A DNA stretch of 64,000 nucleotides from Robiginitalea myxolifaciens (lineage in GTDB: Bacteria; Bacteroidota; Bacteroidia; Flavobacteriales; Flavobacteriaceae). A program made the translations under genes and the position numbers. Shown here in pieces: positions 1 through 7,365 of this stretch. Under the pieces are notes generated by a model. It saw only the letters and a list, made by a program, of their open reading frames with translations, was not told the origin of the DNA and made no database searches. Every line of letters starts with the position of its first letter. Within the stretch, counting starts at the first letter, position 1. The stretch is taken from NCBI RefSeq assembly GCF_900115205.1, contig NZ_FOYQ01000002.1, positions 62,001 to 126,000 of the forward strand, written 5' to 3'.

Positions 1-64
1 CTTAGATTTTCTATGGTTTTTGTGGTGAATAGGGTGTTAATAAGGCGATTGCAGGGGAGGTTAC

Positions 65-742
65 TTAGATAAAGCCACGATTTCGAGCTTCGGTGATCAG
101 GGCCTGATCGTTCTCTTTTTCGATGCCAAAAAGCGATTTAATCTGCCGCTTTCGGCTTTCAATACTCGGTAGGGAAAGGCTAATATGCTTTATCATATCC
201 TTGGTTTTGGTGCCAACCGAGAGGAGATAGAGAATTTGCTTGTCGTTTTCGTCCAGGGGGATGGAATTAGCCATTTTTTTACGAATAGCCACCAGGGCCT
301 TTTGAGTGTAATACGGCGGATTTTTCATAACCGTCTCCACCATAGCCTGCAAAGACCGCTGGTCGATTTCCGATTTCACCATGTAGCCCTCGGGATCAAC
401 CGTTTGCATTATGCTGTTAATGCGGTAATTATCACTAAAGGAAGACATAAATACAATTCGGGTTTCCGGGCTGATTTCACGAGCCAGAATACCGATATCT
501 TCTCCCGTTTTATTCTTTATGTCGGAATTGGTATTGGCACTTAGCTGAATATCGAGCAAAAGAATTCCGTAGGGGATGGTCTTTATGGAGCGTTCTAGCT
601 TATCTACAGCCTCCTCATAGGATTTGGCCATATCCATTTGGACCTCAAAGTCATTGAATTGGGTGTCCTCCAGGATAAATTTATATCCCAGCGTAGTCAT
701 TTCATGGTCATCAACCGCCAGCATTCTCAACTGCTCCATCAT
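65..742 (-). CDS. NarL/LuxR-type response regulator
   Basis: Cytoplasmic two-component regulator of 225 aa. An N-terminal receiver domain (about residues 5-135) carries the acidic pair (AVDDHE), the phosphoacceptor Asp in LLLDIQLS, a Ser in FMSSFSD and the conserved Lys in GYMVKSE, so it looks competent for phosphorylation. The C-terminal 60 residues form a LuxR-type helix-turn-helix (LDENDKQILYLLSVG...). It follows the sensor kinase gene by 22 nt on the same strand, so the two are very probably a cognate pair; HisKA_3 kinases usually partner NarL-type regulators. The start may be the second Met (MEQLRMLAVDD). Targets cannot be read from the sequence. Confidence 0.88.
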   Translation of the reverse strand: MMEQLRMLAVDDHEMTTLGYKFILEDTQFNDFEVQMDMAKSYEEAVDKLERSIKTIPYGILLLDIQLSANTNSDIKNKTGEDIGILAREISPETRIVFMSSFSDNYRINSIMQTVDPEGYMVKSEIDQRSLQAMVETVMKNPPYYTQKALVAIRKKMANSIPLDENDKQILYLLSVGTKTKDMIKHISLSLPSIESRKRQIKSLFGIEKENDQALITEARNRGFI

Positions 743-764
743 CTACTCTTTTAATTGCCCTTGC

Positions 765-2837
765 TTAGCGATCTGCCGGGGCAAATTTGACCTCATTTTC
801 AGTTATTCCAGAAGGGACTTTCAGGATTACCTCCGTACCCTGACCGGGCGTGGAATGAATCTCCCATTGGCCATTCATTTTCTTTACCCGGGATTTGATA
901 TTCTTTTGCCCAATACCCCGCTTTCCCTTGCCGGTCTCGAATCCTACGCCATCATCTTTGATGCGTATTTCACAATAACTGCCAAAGGCTCCGAGGGTAA
1001 GGGTTACCCGGCTGGCCTGGGCGTGTTTAACGGTATTTTGAATACATTCCTGAACGATCCGATAGGTATTGATTTTAATCAATCCAGGGAGGTTATCCCA
1101 ATCGCAGTCTTTATCAAAATGCATCTCGTATTCCAGGCCTGCAGCGGTACAAAACTCTTCCAACAGCTCCTCCAGGGATACAATAAAATTATGGAATTTT
1201 TCGTAAGCCGAATCGTTCAACTGATGCGAAATCGTACGTATTTCCTCCTGTACTGTTTGTAACTTGGTAATCGCTTGTTTCCGCAAAGATTGCGAAGCCT
1301 CATCCGATTTTTCATTGAGGCCCAGCAGGACCATGCGAATGCCGTTCATTTCCCCCAAAACCCCATCATGCAGATCTTCAGAAATGCGCTTTTGTTCGTT
1401 TTTCTTACTCTCCTCTATTTTTTCGTTTTGAGTCAGCATCAGGTTAAAGATCTCTTCATTGGTTTCCTGTTGCTTTTTTTCGAACCGCAATTTCTGATTG
1501 CGTACGCGTTGGGAAATTATGATAAAAACTGAGGTGCCCAAGAGCAATACCCCAGCCAATATACCAATATACATTAACTGTCTTCGCTCTAGGTTTTCGT
1601 TCTCGGCAATATATGCGTCGGTATTAAACCGTACACGTGCAAATTTGTCCTGGATTTGCCGTTCATTTATAGCCAGTTGCTCTTTTAAGCTATCCAGGCT
1701 CACCATTAACGCCGGCGCCTTTTCAGGTTCGATTTGAGCTTCCAGTATCATGATGTCCTGCAAGGCATCCAGTTCCCCCAGTTCATTAGCCTTTTCGGTA
1801 GCGTAATGCACGTACTCCAGTGCTTTTGCAGTGTCTTGTTCAGCCCAGTAATACTCAGCCAGAAAGTAATAACTCCTCGGCATGCTCCGCTCTGCATTTA
1901 AGGAATCCCGAATCTGTAGCGCCTGTTTATATCGATATTCTATGGAGTCTTTTTTGTTGTTCGCTAATTCGGTGAGCCCCAGATTCACCAAGCTCCGGGC
2001 GTACAATGCCGGCTCCAATATTCTCAAGGAATCATAATCCGTTACGCCATGAAAATATTGCATAGCCTGTTCGTAATCCTGCATTTCATATGCGGAGTAG
2101 CCAAGGTTGTTTAGGATGCTGTAGTAACTCCGGTTGGCAAAGCTCTTATCCTCGATTAATTCCAGGGCCTTTAAGCGGAAGTCTATGGCCTGTTGGTGAT
2201 TTTTCAAAGCATTTGCTGTGGTGCCCAGCATATTGTAGCAAAATATTTTTCGCTTGTTCGCCTCCTCAGTATCTAAATTCTCGAGATAACGTAAGGCCGT
2301 TATAATTGTATTCTGGGACGTATAATAATCGTGTAAATAGTATTCAGCAACAGCCCTCTTTTGAAGACTGGAGGCAATCGCGAAGGGATCATCGGATTTA
2401 AGGGAAAGGGTGTAGGAACTATTCGCCGATAAATACGCCGAATCCATTACATTGTTTCTGCGGTATAACGTATACCAGGCGCTGTAGGCCGCTGCCCTGG
2501 CAACGGTATCTTTTTTGTCCAACGCATTTTCTTCCCAATCGGATAGAACTCGTCTGTAGATACTGGAATCTCCAACGGGGTTGAGGTGGTCCAATAAACC
2601 TTCATAATATCCGATAAAAACGGTATCCGTTTTAGGCACAGATTTTAATAACCGGACAATTGCTTCAGGTTTATCCGGGCTGCTTTCCAGTACGCTATCG
2701 ATCCTTTTAAGAACTACTTCTCCCTGCAAATTTATGGAGCCTTCCGCTGTTGTAGTCTGCTCCTCACAACTGCTAAAAACCACGAAAGATATCGTCAGGC
2801 TCAGAATGGTCCTTATTCCAAGATTCATTCGGATCAT
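765..2837 (-). CDS. TPR-containing sensor histidine kinase (HisKA_3 type)
   Basis: Sensor kinase of 690 aa. The N-terminus is a signal sequence ending in FSSC, a possible lipoprotein site. Residues about 100-400 are helical with TPR-like units (e.g. ALKNHQQAIDFRLKALEL) and should lie in the periplasm. One membrane helix spans about 421-442. A coiled coil leads into the HisKA_3 box, with the phosphoacceptor His at residue 490 (EDLHDGVLGEM). A HATPase_c domain ends the protein (N box IVQECIQNTVKHA, G1 box KDDGVGFE, then GIGQKNI). Start at residue 1 or Met4 (2828) is undecided. It is 22 nt upstream of the NarL-type regulator. The signal is unknown; TPR sensors of this build are common in Bacteroidota. 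Confidence 0.88.
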   Translation of the reverse strand: MIRMNLGIRTILSLTISFVVFSSCEEQTTTAEGSINLQGEVVLKRIDSVLESSPDKPEAIVRLLKSVPKTDTVFIGYYEGLLDHLNPVGDSSIYRRVLSDWEENALDKKDTVARAAAYSAWYTLYRRNNVMDSAYLSANSSYTLSLKSDDPFAIASSLQKRAVAEYYLHDYYTSQNTIITALRYLENLDTEEANKRKIFCYNMLGTTANALKNHQQAIDFRLKALELIEDKSFANRSYYSILNNLGYSAYEMQDYEQAMQYFHGVTDYDSLRILEPALYARSLVNLGLTELANNKKDSIEYRYKQALQIRDSLNAERSMPRSYYFLAEYYWAEQDTAKALEYVHYATEKANELGELDALQDIMILEAQIEPEKAPALMVSLDSLKEQLAINERQIQDKFARVRFNTDAYIAENENLERRQLMYIGILAGVLLLGTSVFIIISQRVRNQKLRFEKKQQETNEEIFNLMLTQNEKIEESKKNEQKRISEDLHDGVLGEMNGIRMVLLGLNEKSDEASQSLRKQAITKLQTVQEEIRTISHQLNDSAYEKFHNFIVSLEELLEEFCTAAGLEYEMHFDKDCDWDNLPGLIKINTYRIVQECIQNTVKHAQASRVTLTLGAFGSYCEIRIKDDGVGFETGKGKRGIGQKNIKSRVKKMNGQWEIHSTPGQGTEVILKVPSGITENEVKFAPADR

Positions 2838-2849
2838 AGTTTCATTAAA

Positions 2850-2881
2850 ATAACGAAAAGCCCTGCATCATGCAAGGCTTT
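2850..2881 (-). terminator. Rho-independent terminator after the repeat lipoprotein gene
   Basis: On the minus strand an 11-bp stem (2871-2881 with 2857-2867, one G-U pair) closes a 3-nt loop and is followed by a short T run. It sits about 60 nt after the stop of the small lipoprotein gene and just before the sensor kinase start, so it would separate their transcription. Confidence 0.6.
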
Positions 2882-2943
2882 CATGTTTATCTTAATTATG
2901 GAGTTAAATCCTTGATATAGGAATTAACAGCATTCAAGGGTTA

Positions 2944-3162
2944 TTAATTATCATCATCCTCATCCACGTCTGTGCAGTCGGTACAAACAGAATCTTCGTC
3001 AACATCTGTACAGTCTGTACAAACGGAATCCTCGTCTACATCAGTACAATCGGTGCAAACCGCCTGATAGAGTTGTTCTTCATCGGCTGCTGCGTCATTT
3101 TCACATGCCGTCATTGCGAAGACAAATGTGATCATTGCTAATAGGCTTAAAACTTTTTTCAT
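2944..3162 (-). CDS. Small Cys/Asp-repeat lipoprotein
   Basis: 72-aa exported lipoprotein of unknown function. The signal peptide MKKVLSLLAMITFVFAMTAC ends in a lipobox (AMTAC, Cys20). After a short acidic linker, residues 35-70 are three tandem copies of VCTDCTDVDEDS, the last one varied into an Asp run ending DDDN. Each unit carries CxxC and four acidic residues, so the mature protein is about a third acidic with six Cys in CxxC pairs. This suggests metal binding or a redox role on the periplasmic face, but that is inference. The gene lies between a LytTR regulator and a sensor kinase on the same strand. A clear signal peptide, lipobox and synonymous differences between the repeats argue for a real gene. 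Confidence 0.75.
   Translation of the reverse strand: MKKVLSLLAMITFVFAMTACENDAAADEEQLYQAVCTDCTDVDEDSVCTDCTDVDEDSVCTDCTDVDEDDDN
2953..3060 (-). repeat. Three 36-bp in-frame coding repeats
   Basis: Three adjacent 36-nt units (3025-3060, 2989-3024, 2953-2988) each encode the 12-residue Cys/Asp unit. The first two units give the same 12 residues. The copies differ at several third codon positions, so they are not a fresh slippage product, and the peptide appears to be under selection. Confidence 0.85.
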
Positions 3163-3329
3163 AATGCGAGTTCTTAAAAAAAATTGGAATTGGTTTCCCT
3201 CAAATATGCCTACTATAAACGGTGTAGATATACCGCAGTTATCCTATTTAGCAGATGGTACCGTTCTGGAAGTATTTGACCGGAATTTCATAGAATCCGG
3301 TAAGTCGGGAATTTAATTGTAGCACTAAC

Positions 3330-4067
3330 TCAATCCCGGTGCAAAGCGCGCTGGGTGAGCAGGGTTTTAAGGGCGTCTACATTGTTGCGGTAGCCCCGCG
3401 AGAAAGGCAGCTCGGTTTGAATATGTTTGAGGAAACACCGATTCTTTCCGTAATGGATCCGGCTTACATAGTCTCGATTCAGGATGTAACTCTGATGTAC
3501 GCGTATAAAATTATCGGGAAGCTGATTTTCGAAGGTCTTAAGGGTTTTGTACGCGCTTATCCGACTCCCATCCCGCATTATAAAATCGGTGGTATTATTA
3601 TCGGCTTGCAGATAGAGGATTTCACTGGTATCCAGATATTGATAGTCCTTGTAGGATTGCAGAAGCAGGGTAGGGGCTGCTTCGGGTTTGGGCAACCGTT
3701 TTTTGAGTTTTAAAACAGTTTTGCGGATATCGTATTCATTATACGGATATAACCAATAATCAAAGAATTGATGCTTCACAGCCTGGTAGGCGTGATCCGT
3801 GCTTGTGGCTACACCAATGATCAGTGGCGCATTATCGAGGTATTGGGGTAATTCCCTGCACATTTCGAAGCGTGTCTGCGCCTCTTGATCCAGGTTCATG
3901 ATTACCAGATCTGGTTTGTACTTGAGAATAGCATTGAGACCCTCGTTGGTCGTGCGGGCGTCTTCCAGGTAAGCCAATTCCTGATACTCCTCCATAAAGT
4001 GCCTGATCTGCAGGCTTCTGGCAGCGTTAGAATCGATTATCAGATAGGAAAAATCCACAAGGCACAA
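3330..4067 (-). CDS. LytTR transcription regulator with degenerate receiver
   Basis: 245-aa regulator. Residues 6-125 have the receiver fold, but the phosphoacceptor Asp is Asn (DLVIMNLD), the invariant Lys is Tyr (DYWLYPYN), and the acidic pair is Asp-Ser (IIDSN). It should therefore not take phosphate. The C-terminal half is a LytTR DNA-binding domain (ILYLQADNNTTDFIM, FIRVHQSYILNRDYV). The start is a TTG at 4067; a GTG three codons in is an alternative. It precedes the Cys/Asp lipoprotein gene by 167 nt on the same strand, and no kinase with matching type is adjacent. It may act as a constitutive or ligand-driven regulator of that gene; this is inference. Confidence 0.82.
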   Translation of the reverse strand: MCLVDFSYLIIDSNAARSLQIRHFMEEYQELAYLEDARTTNEGLNAILKYKPDLVIMNLDQEAQTRFEMCRELPQYLDNAPLIIGVATSTDHAYQAVKHQFFDYWLYPYNEYDIRKTVLKLKKRLPKPEAAPTLLLQSYKDYQYLDTSEILYLQADNNTTDFIMRDGSRISAYKTLKTFENQLPDNFIRVHQSYILNRDYVSRIHYGKNRCFLKHIQTELPFSRGYRNNVDALKTLLTQRALHRD

Positions 4068-4107
4068 CTTCTCAATATGAAGTTATGAAGTCAAAGCCAC
4101 AACCACC

Positions 4108-4139
4108 TATAGAAAAACCATAGATTTCCAATGGTTTTT
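4108..4139 (-). terminator. AT-rich hairpin, probable terminator of the cyclase-thioesterase operon
   Basis: A perfect 9-bp inverted repeat (4113-4121 with 4131-4139) surrounds a 9-nt loop. Read on the minus strand it ends in a T run, about 95 nt after the thioesterase stop. The stem is A/T-rich, so termination strength is uncertain. The same core (ATGGTTTTTGT) recurs at the left edge of the window near base 13. Confidence 0.45.
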
Positions 4140-4233
4140 GTTGTAAATGCTTGATTTTAAGGACTTAATAAGAGTATTCCTACAAGTAAGGGGTATTCTG
4201 AAGTACGAGCAGGCCTTTGCTCCCATTTTGCGC

Positions 4234-4626
4234 TCAGGACAATAACACAGCTGCCATATCAGCCGGGATGGCCACAGGTTTTTGCGTCTTGCTATCCAAA
4301 AGGCACCAAATGGTATCACATTCCGCAAGCACCTTGCCCGACTGACTACTCAGGAATTTTACGTTTCGAGTAGAGAGTGGCCCTTTAGCATCTTTGACAA
4401 AGGTTTCCAATCGGAGCCGTTCTCCGGCCAGGGCAGAACGCTTATAGTTGATGTTGTGGTTGCGTACCACCCAGATGTAGTCCTTATCCCAGCGTCCATC
4501 GCTGAGTTTGTGCCAATGGTCCCGGGCAATATCCTGAACCCAGCTAAGGTACCGCACGTTATTCATGTGGTTCAAGGCGTCGAGATCTGCAGTTTCGACG
4601 GATCTTTCGAGCGCGAATGCCGCCAT
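4234..4626 (-). CDS. Acyl-CoA/ACP thioesterase, 4HBT hotdog family
   Basis: 130-aa cytoplasmic hotdog-fold protein of the 4-hydroxybenzoyl-CoA thioesterase group. The N-terminal DALNHMNNVRYLSWVQD motif is the typical active-site loop and first helix. Length is normal for the single-domain family. The substrate is not evident; such genes are often called YbgC-like or acyl-ACP thioesterase. Its ATG overlaps the stop of the glutaminyl cyclase gene (TAATG, sharing base 4626), so translation is probably coupled. Confidence 0.82.
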   Translation of the reverse strand: MAAFALERSVETADLDALNHMNNVRYLSWVQDIARDHWHKLSDGRWDKDYIWVVRNHNINYKRSALAGERLRLETFVKDAKGPLSTRNVKFLSSQSGKVLAECDTIWCLLDSKTQKPVAIPADMAAVLLS

Positions 4627-5654
4627 TACTTCCGGACAATTTTAACCTCGAAAAGCCGATCCCATTTTTTTCCAGTCACGAAAAAGGTCTGGCGTTCAGC
4701 GTGATAGGCCACCCCATTAAAAACATCCAATTCGGGATGTTGGGTAACCTTGTCGCGCAAACCTGAGAAGTTTACCACGCCTTCGATAATACCGGTTTCT
4801 GCATCGATGATCATCATACTCGGTTTTTGCCAGACATTGGCGTATATCTTACCGTCTACATATTCCAGCTCATTGGCCTTGTTGAAAACCGATTTGTTGG
4901 TAACCGTTTCGATATACCCTTCTTCGGTCATGGTCTTGGGGTTCAAAATCCATATACGTTCACTTCCATCGCTTTTATAAATCCGCTGCCCGTCATTGCA
5001 GAGGCCCCAGCCTTCTTTGCTCTGACCATAGGAAAAACTGGATTTGCGTTCCAGGGATGCAGGATCGTAGATAAATCCGGTATTGCTCTGCCAGGTAAGC
5101 ATGTAGAGGGAATCGTCCAGCAGGGTAAGTCCTTCTCCGAAATACTTCGGTTCCAAATCGGTTTTTGTGAGGACCTTTCCGGACTTGTAATCTACTTTTC
5201 GCAGACTCGAATGCCCACGTTGCCCTGTGCTCTCATACAGTGTATCCCCCTTGAATTCCAATCCTTGCGTAAAGGCTTCGATATCGTGGGGATAGGTATT
5301 CAGGATTTCATAGGTAAATATTTCCGGAGGATTCGGAGCCAGCAATTGAATTTTCAGCTCAACAGGCGTTGCTTCACCATCGGAAAAGACCTGTGCGGTG
5401 AGCTTATGGTTTCCTCCCCGACCAGCCTGTAGAACTACCGTTCCGGCATTTACTTCCAGGGTCTTGCCATCCATGATGTAATGCACCGAATCCGGACTGA
5501 ACCCTTCAGGGGCTACCAGGCGAACTTTAGTGCTTTGCCCCAGTGTAAATTTAGTTTCGCCCTCTCCAAGGCGAAGGCTTAATTGCTTTTTTGAATCCGC
5601 CCCGCAGGCCAACAGCATCAGCGGGAATACTAAAGAGATAAACGCTTTCCACAT
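4626..5654 (-). CDS. Glutaminyl-peptide cyclotransferase, plant/bacterial type lipoprotein
   Basis: 342-aa exported enzyme predicted to turn N-terminal Gln of secreted proteins into pyroglutamate. The chosen start (MWKAFISLVF) gives a signal peptide with lipobox LMLLAC at residue 16; the longer reading frame would run into the SRP RNA promoter. An N-terminal Ig-like part (about 20-110) precedes the beta-propeller cyclase domain, with family motifs PHDIEAFTQGLEF, YESTGQRGHSSLRKVD, FGEGLTLL and GWGLCNDGQRIYKSDGSERIW. Anchoring in the outer membrane or periplasm fits a role on exported lipoproteins. It is translationally coupled to the thioesterase downstream. Confidence 0.88.
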   Translation of the reverse strand: MWKAFISLVFPLMLLACGADSKKQLSLRLGEGETKFTLGQSTKVRLVAPEGFSPDSVHYIMDGKTLEVNAGTVVLQAGRGGNHKLTAQVFSDGEATPVELKIQLLAPNPPEIFTYEILNTYPHDIEAFTQGLEFKGDTLYESTGQRGHSSLRKVDYKSGKVLTKTDLEPKYFGEGLTLLDDSLYMLTWQSNTGFIYDPASLERKSSFSYGQSKEGWGLCNDGQRIYKSDGSERIWILNPKTMTEEGYIETVTNKSVFNKANELEYVDGKIYANVWQKPSMMIIDAETGIIEGVVNFSGLRDKVTQHPELDVFNGVAYHAERQTFFVTGKKWDRLFEVKIVRK

Positions 5655-5679
5655 AGTGCTAAAATACGCAGCACTAATC

Positions 5680-5710
5680 ATTGCCCCAAATTCAAAAGGT
5701 CGTATATTTG
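5680..5710 (+). promoter_or_regulatory. Promoter of the SRP RNA (Bacteroidota type)
   Basis: ATTG at 5680-5683 as the -33 element, a 19-nt spacer, and TATATTTG at 5703-5710 matching TAnnTTTG. Transcription would start about 5714, exactly at the 5' strand of the SRP RNA terminal stem. Confidence 0.75.
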
Positions 5711-5713
5711 CGC

Positions 5714-5812
5714 GCGGCAAGTCCTACACGACCAGCTCCTGCTTAATCCCCCAGGGCGGGAACGCAGCAAGGGTACGCGGTTGTAGCGGTGCGATGTAGG
5801 TAGCTTGCCGTT
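5714..5812 (+). ncRNA. ffs: Signal recognition particle RNA, small bacterial type (4.5S-like)
   Basis: About 100 nt. The ends pair (CGGCAAG 5715-5721 with CTTGCCG 5804-5810; CCTAC with GTAGG further in). The apical part carries the Ffh-binding signature with GGGAACGCAGCAAGGGTA around 5758-5774. A T run from 5811 acts as terminator. The RNA forms the cytoplasmic SRP with Ffh for cotranslational targeting. It lies between the divergent cyclase gene and the SDR gene. Confidence 0.9.
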
Positions 5813-5828
5813 TTTTTATTCCCTGAAC

Positions 5829-6641
5829 ATGGTAGAAGCACAAGTAGTATTGATCACCGGTGGCTCTTCTGGCCTCGGGGAGGCAACTGCCCTTTATTTG
5901 ATCCGATTGGGGTATCGTGTTTACGGAACTACCCGAAATCCGGATCGTTATCCCGAACCCCGCAACTTTCCGTTACTCGGCATGGATGTTACTTCCAAAG
6001 AATCTGTGGATTCTGCTGTTGCGGAACTTATTTCGCAAGAAGGCCGCATAGATATCCTGGTAAACAATGCAGGTGTAGGTATTACAGGACCTTTGGAAGA
6101 AACCCCACATGCTCAGAGCCTCCACGCAATGGAAACGAATTTTCATGGTCCGCTTCGGGTCATGGAGGCAGTACTCCCTCAAATGCGAAAGCAGGGAGGC
6201 GGCCGTATCGTCAATATCACCTCCATCGCCGGCTGGATGGGTTTACCTTATCGGGGCATGTATTCGGCAAGTAAGGCTGCCCTTGAAATTGCCAGTGAGG
6301 CCATACGTATGGAAGTGCGTTCGATGGGCGTCAAAGTTTCGACCCTGGCTCCAGGGGATTATGCCACCAATATCGCTTCAGGTCGTTATCACAGTCCGTT
6401 GCACGAGGATTCCCCTTATGCAACCGAATACGGAAGAAGTCTGGAATTGATGAATGCCCATGTCAGCGAAGGGAGCGACCCGCTGGAAGTAGCAAAGAAA
6501 CTTCATAAGATACTTAAGGCCAGAAATCCCAGGGTGCATTATGCGGTGGGAAGCCCCATGCAAAAGTTTTCCCTGGTCCTTAAAAGATTGCTCCCCGCCA
6601 CCTGGTACGAACGCTTGCTGCGTAATCATTATAAATTGTAA
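5829..6641 (+). CDS. Short-chain dehydrogenase/reductase (SDR)
   Basis: 270-aa classical SDR. The Rossmann cofactor motif TGGSSGLG is at residues about 9-16, NNAG near 80, and the catalytic Ser-Tyr-Lys as SIAGWMG...YSASK. An Arg in the second strand region (TTRNPDR) suggests NADPH preference. The substrate cannot be told. The ATG at 5829 is used because the earlier TTG at 5805 sits inside the SRP RNA terminal stem. It could be partly transcribed by readthrough from the SRP RNA. Confidence 0.85.
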   Translation: MVEAQVVLITGGSSGLGEATALYLIRLGYRVYGTTRNPDRYPEPRNFPLLGMDVTSKESVDSAVAELISQEGRIDILVNNAGVGITGPLEETPHAQSLHAMETNFHGPLRVMEAVLPQMRKQGGGRIVNITSIAGWMGLPYRGMYSASKAALEIASEAIRMEVRSMGVKVSTLAPGDYATNIASGRYHSPLHEDSPYATEYGRSLELMNAHVSEGSDPLEVAKKLHKILKARNPRVHYAVGSPMQKFSLVLKRLLPATWYERLLRNHYKL

Positions 6642-6686
6642 TTTTGAGAAGCCAGGATCATTGGCGCATAACCTAAAAACATCCTT

Positions 6687-7346
6687 ATGAAATTTTTTAT
6701 CGATACGGCAAACCTCGACCAAATTGCAGAAGCACAAGCCTTAGGCGTTCTTGACGGGGTAACCACCAATCCTTCCCTTATGGCCAAAGAAGGGATTACC
6801 GGGAAAAACAATATTCTCAAACACTACGTGGATATCTGCCAAATCGTCGATGGCGGGGATGTTAGTGCAGAAGTAATTTCAACCACCTTTGACGAAATGG
6901 TAAAAGAAGGGGAGGAATTAGCCGAATTGCACGATCAGATCGTGGTCAAGGTACCCATGATCAGGGATGGCGTTAAGGCGTTAAAATACTTCAGTGATAA
7001 CGGTATTCGCACGAATTGCACCCTGGTCTTTTCTGCAGGACAGGCCTTACTGGCAGCCAAGGCGGGAGCCAGTTATGTTTCGCCGTTTATTGGTCGCCTG
7101 GACGACATCAGTACCGATGGCCTGCACCTCATTGCTGAAATCAGGGAGATTTATGACAATTACGACTTCGGTACGGAAATACTTGCTGCTTCCATCCGAC
7201 ATACCATGCATGTGATTGAATGTGCCAAATTAGGAGCGGATGTAATGACCGGCCCACTCTCTGCTATTGAGGGGCTGTTGAAGCACCCGCTGACGGACAT
7301 TGGCCTGGAAAAATTCCTGGCGGATTATAAAAAGGGCAATTCCTAG
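6687..7346 (+). CDS. fsa: Transaldolase/fructose-6-phosphate aldolase (small type)
   Basis: 219-aa class I aldolase of the short transaldolase (TalC/FSA) family. [27 protein letters not shown] and the Schiff-base Lys in QIVVKVPM are diagnostic. The short proteins in Bacteroidota usually serve as transaldolase in the non-oxidative pentose phosphate pathway; true F6P aldolase activity is the alternative, and sequence reading alone does not settle it. It is a stand-alone gene downstream of the SDR. Confidence 0.88.
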   Translation: MKFFIDTANLDQIAEAQALGVLDGVTTNPSLMAKEGITGKNNILKHYVDICQIVDGGDVSAEVISTTFDEMVKEGEELAELHDQIVVKVPMIRDGVKALKYFSDNGIRTNCTLVFSAGQALLAAKAGASYVSPFIGRLDDISTDGLHLIAEIREIYDNYDFGTEILAASIRHTMHVIECAKLGADVMTGPLSAIEGLLKHPLTDIGLEKFLADYKKGNS

Positions 7347-7365
7347 AAAGAAAGGGAATAAAGAG

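Noticed and set aside
624-1262. 212-aa plus-strand frame opposite the sensor kinase
   Set aside because: Antisense to the conserved HATPase and HisKA_3 domain; composition is typical of shadow frames.
3128-3316. 62-aa plus-strand frame overlapping the repeat lipoprotein start
   Set aside because: It is antisense to the signal peptide of a supported gene, has no family features and no promoter I can see.
5805-5828. Upstream TTG start for the SDR
   Set aside because: It lies inside the 3' strand of the SRP RNA terminal stem, and the extra residues do not fit the SDR N-terminus.
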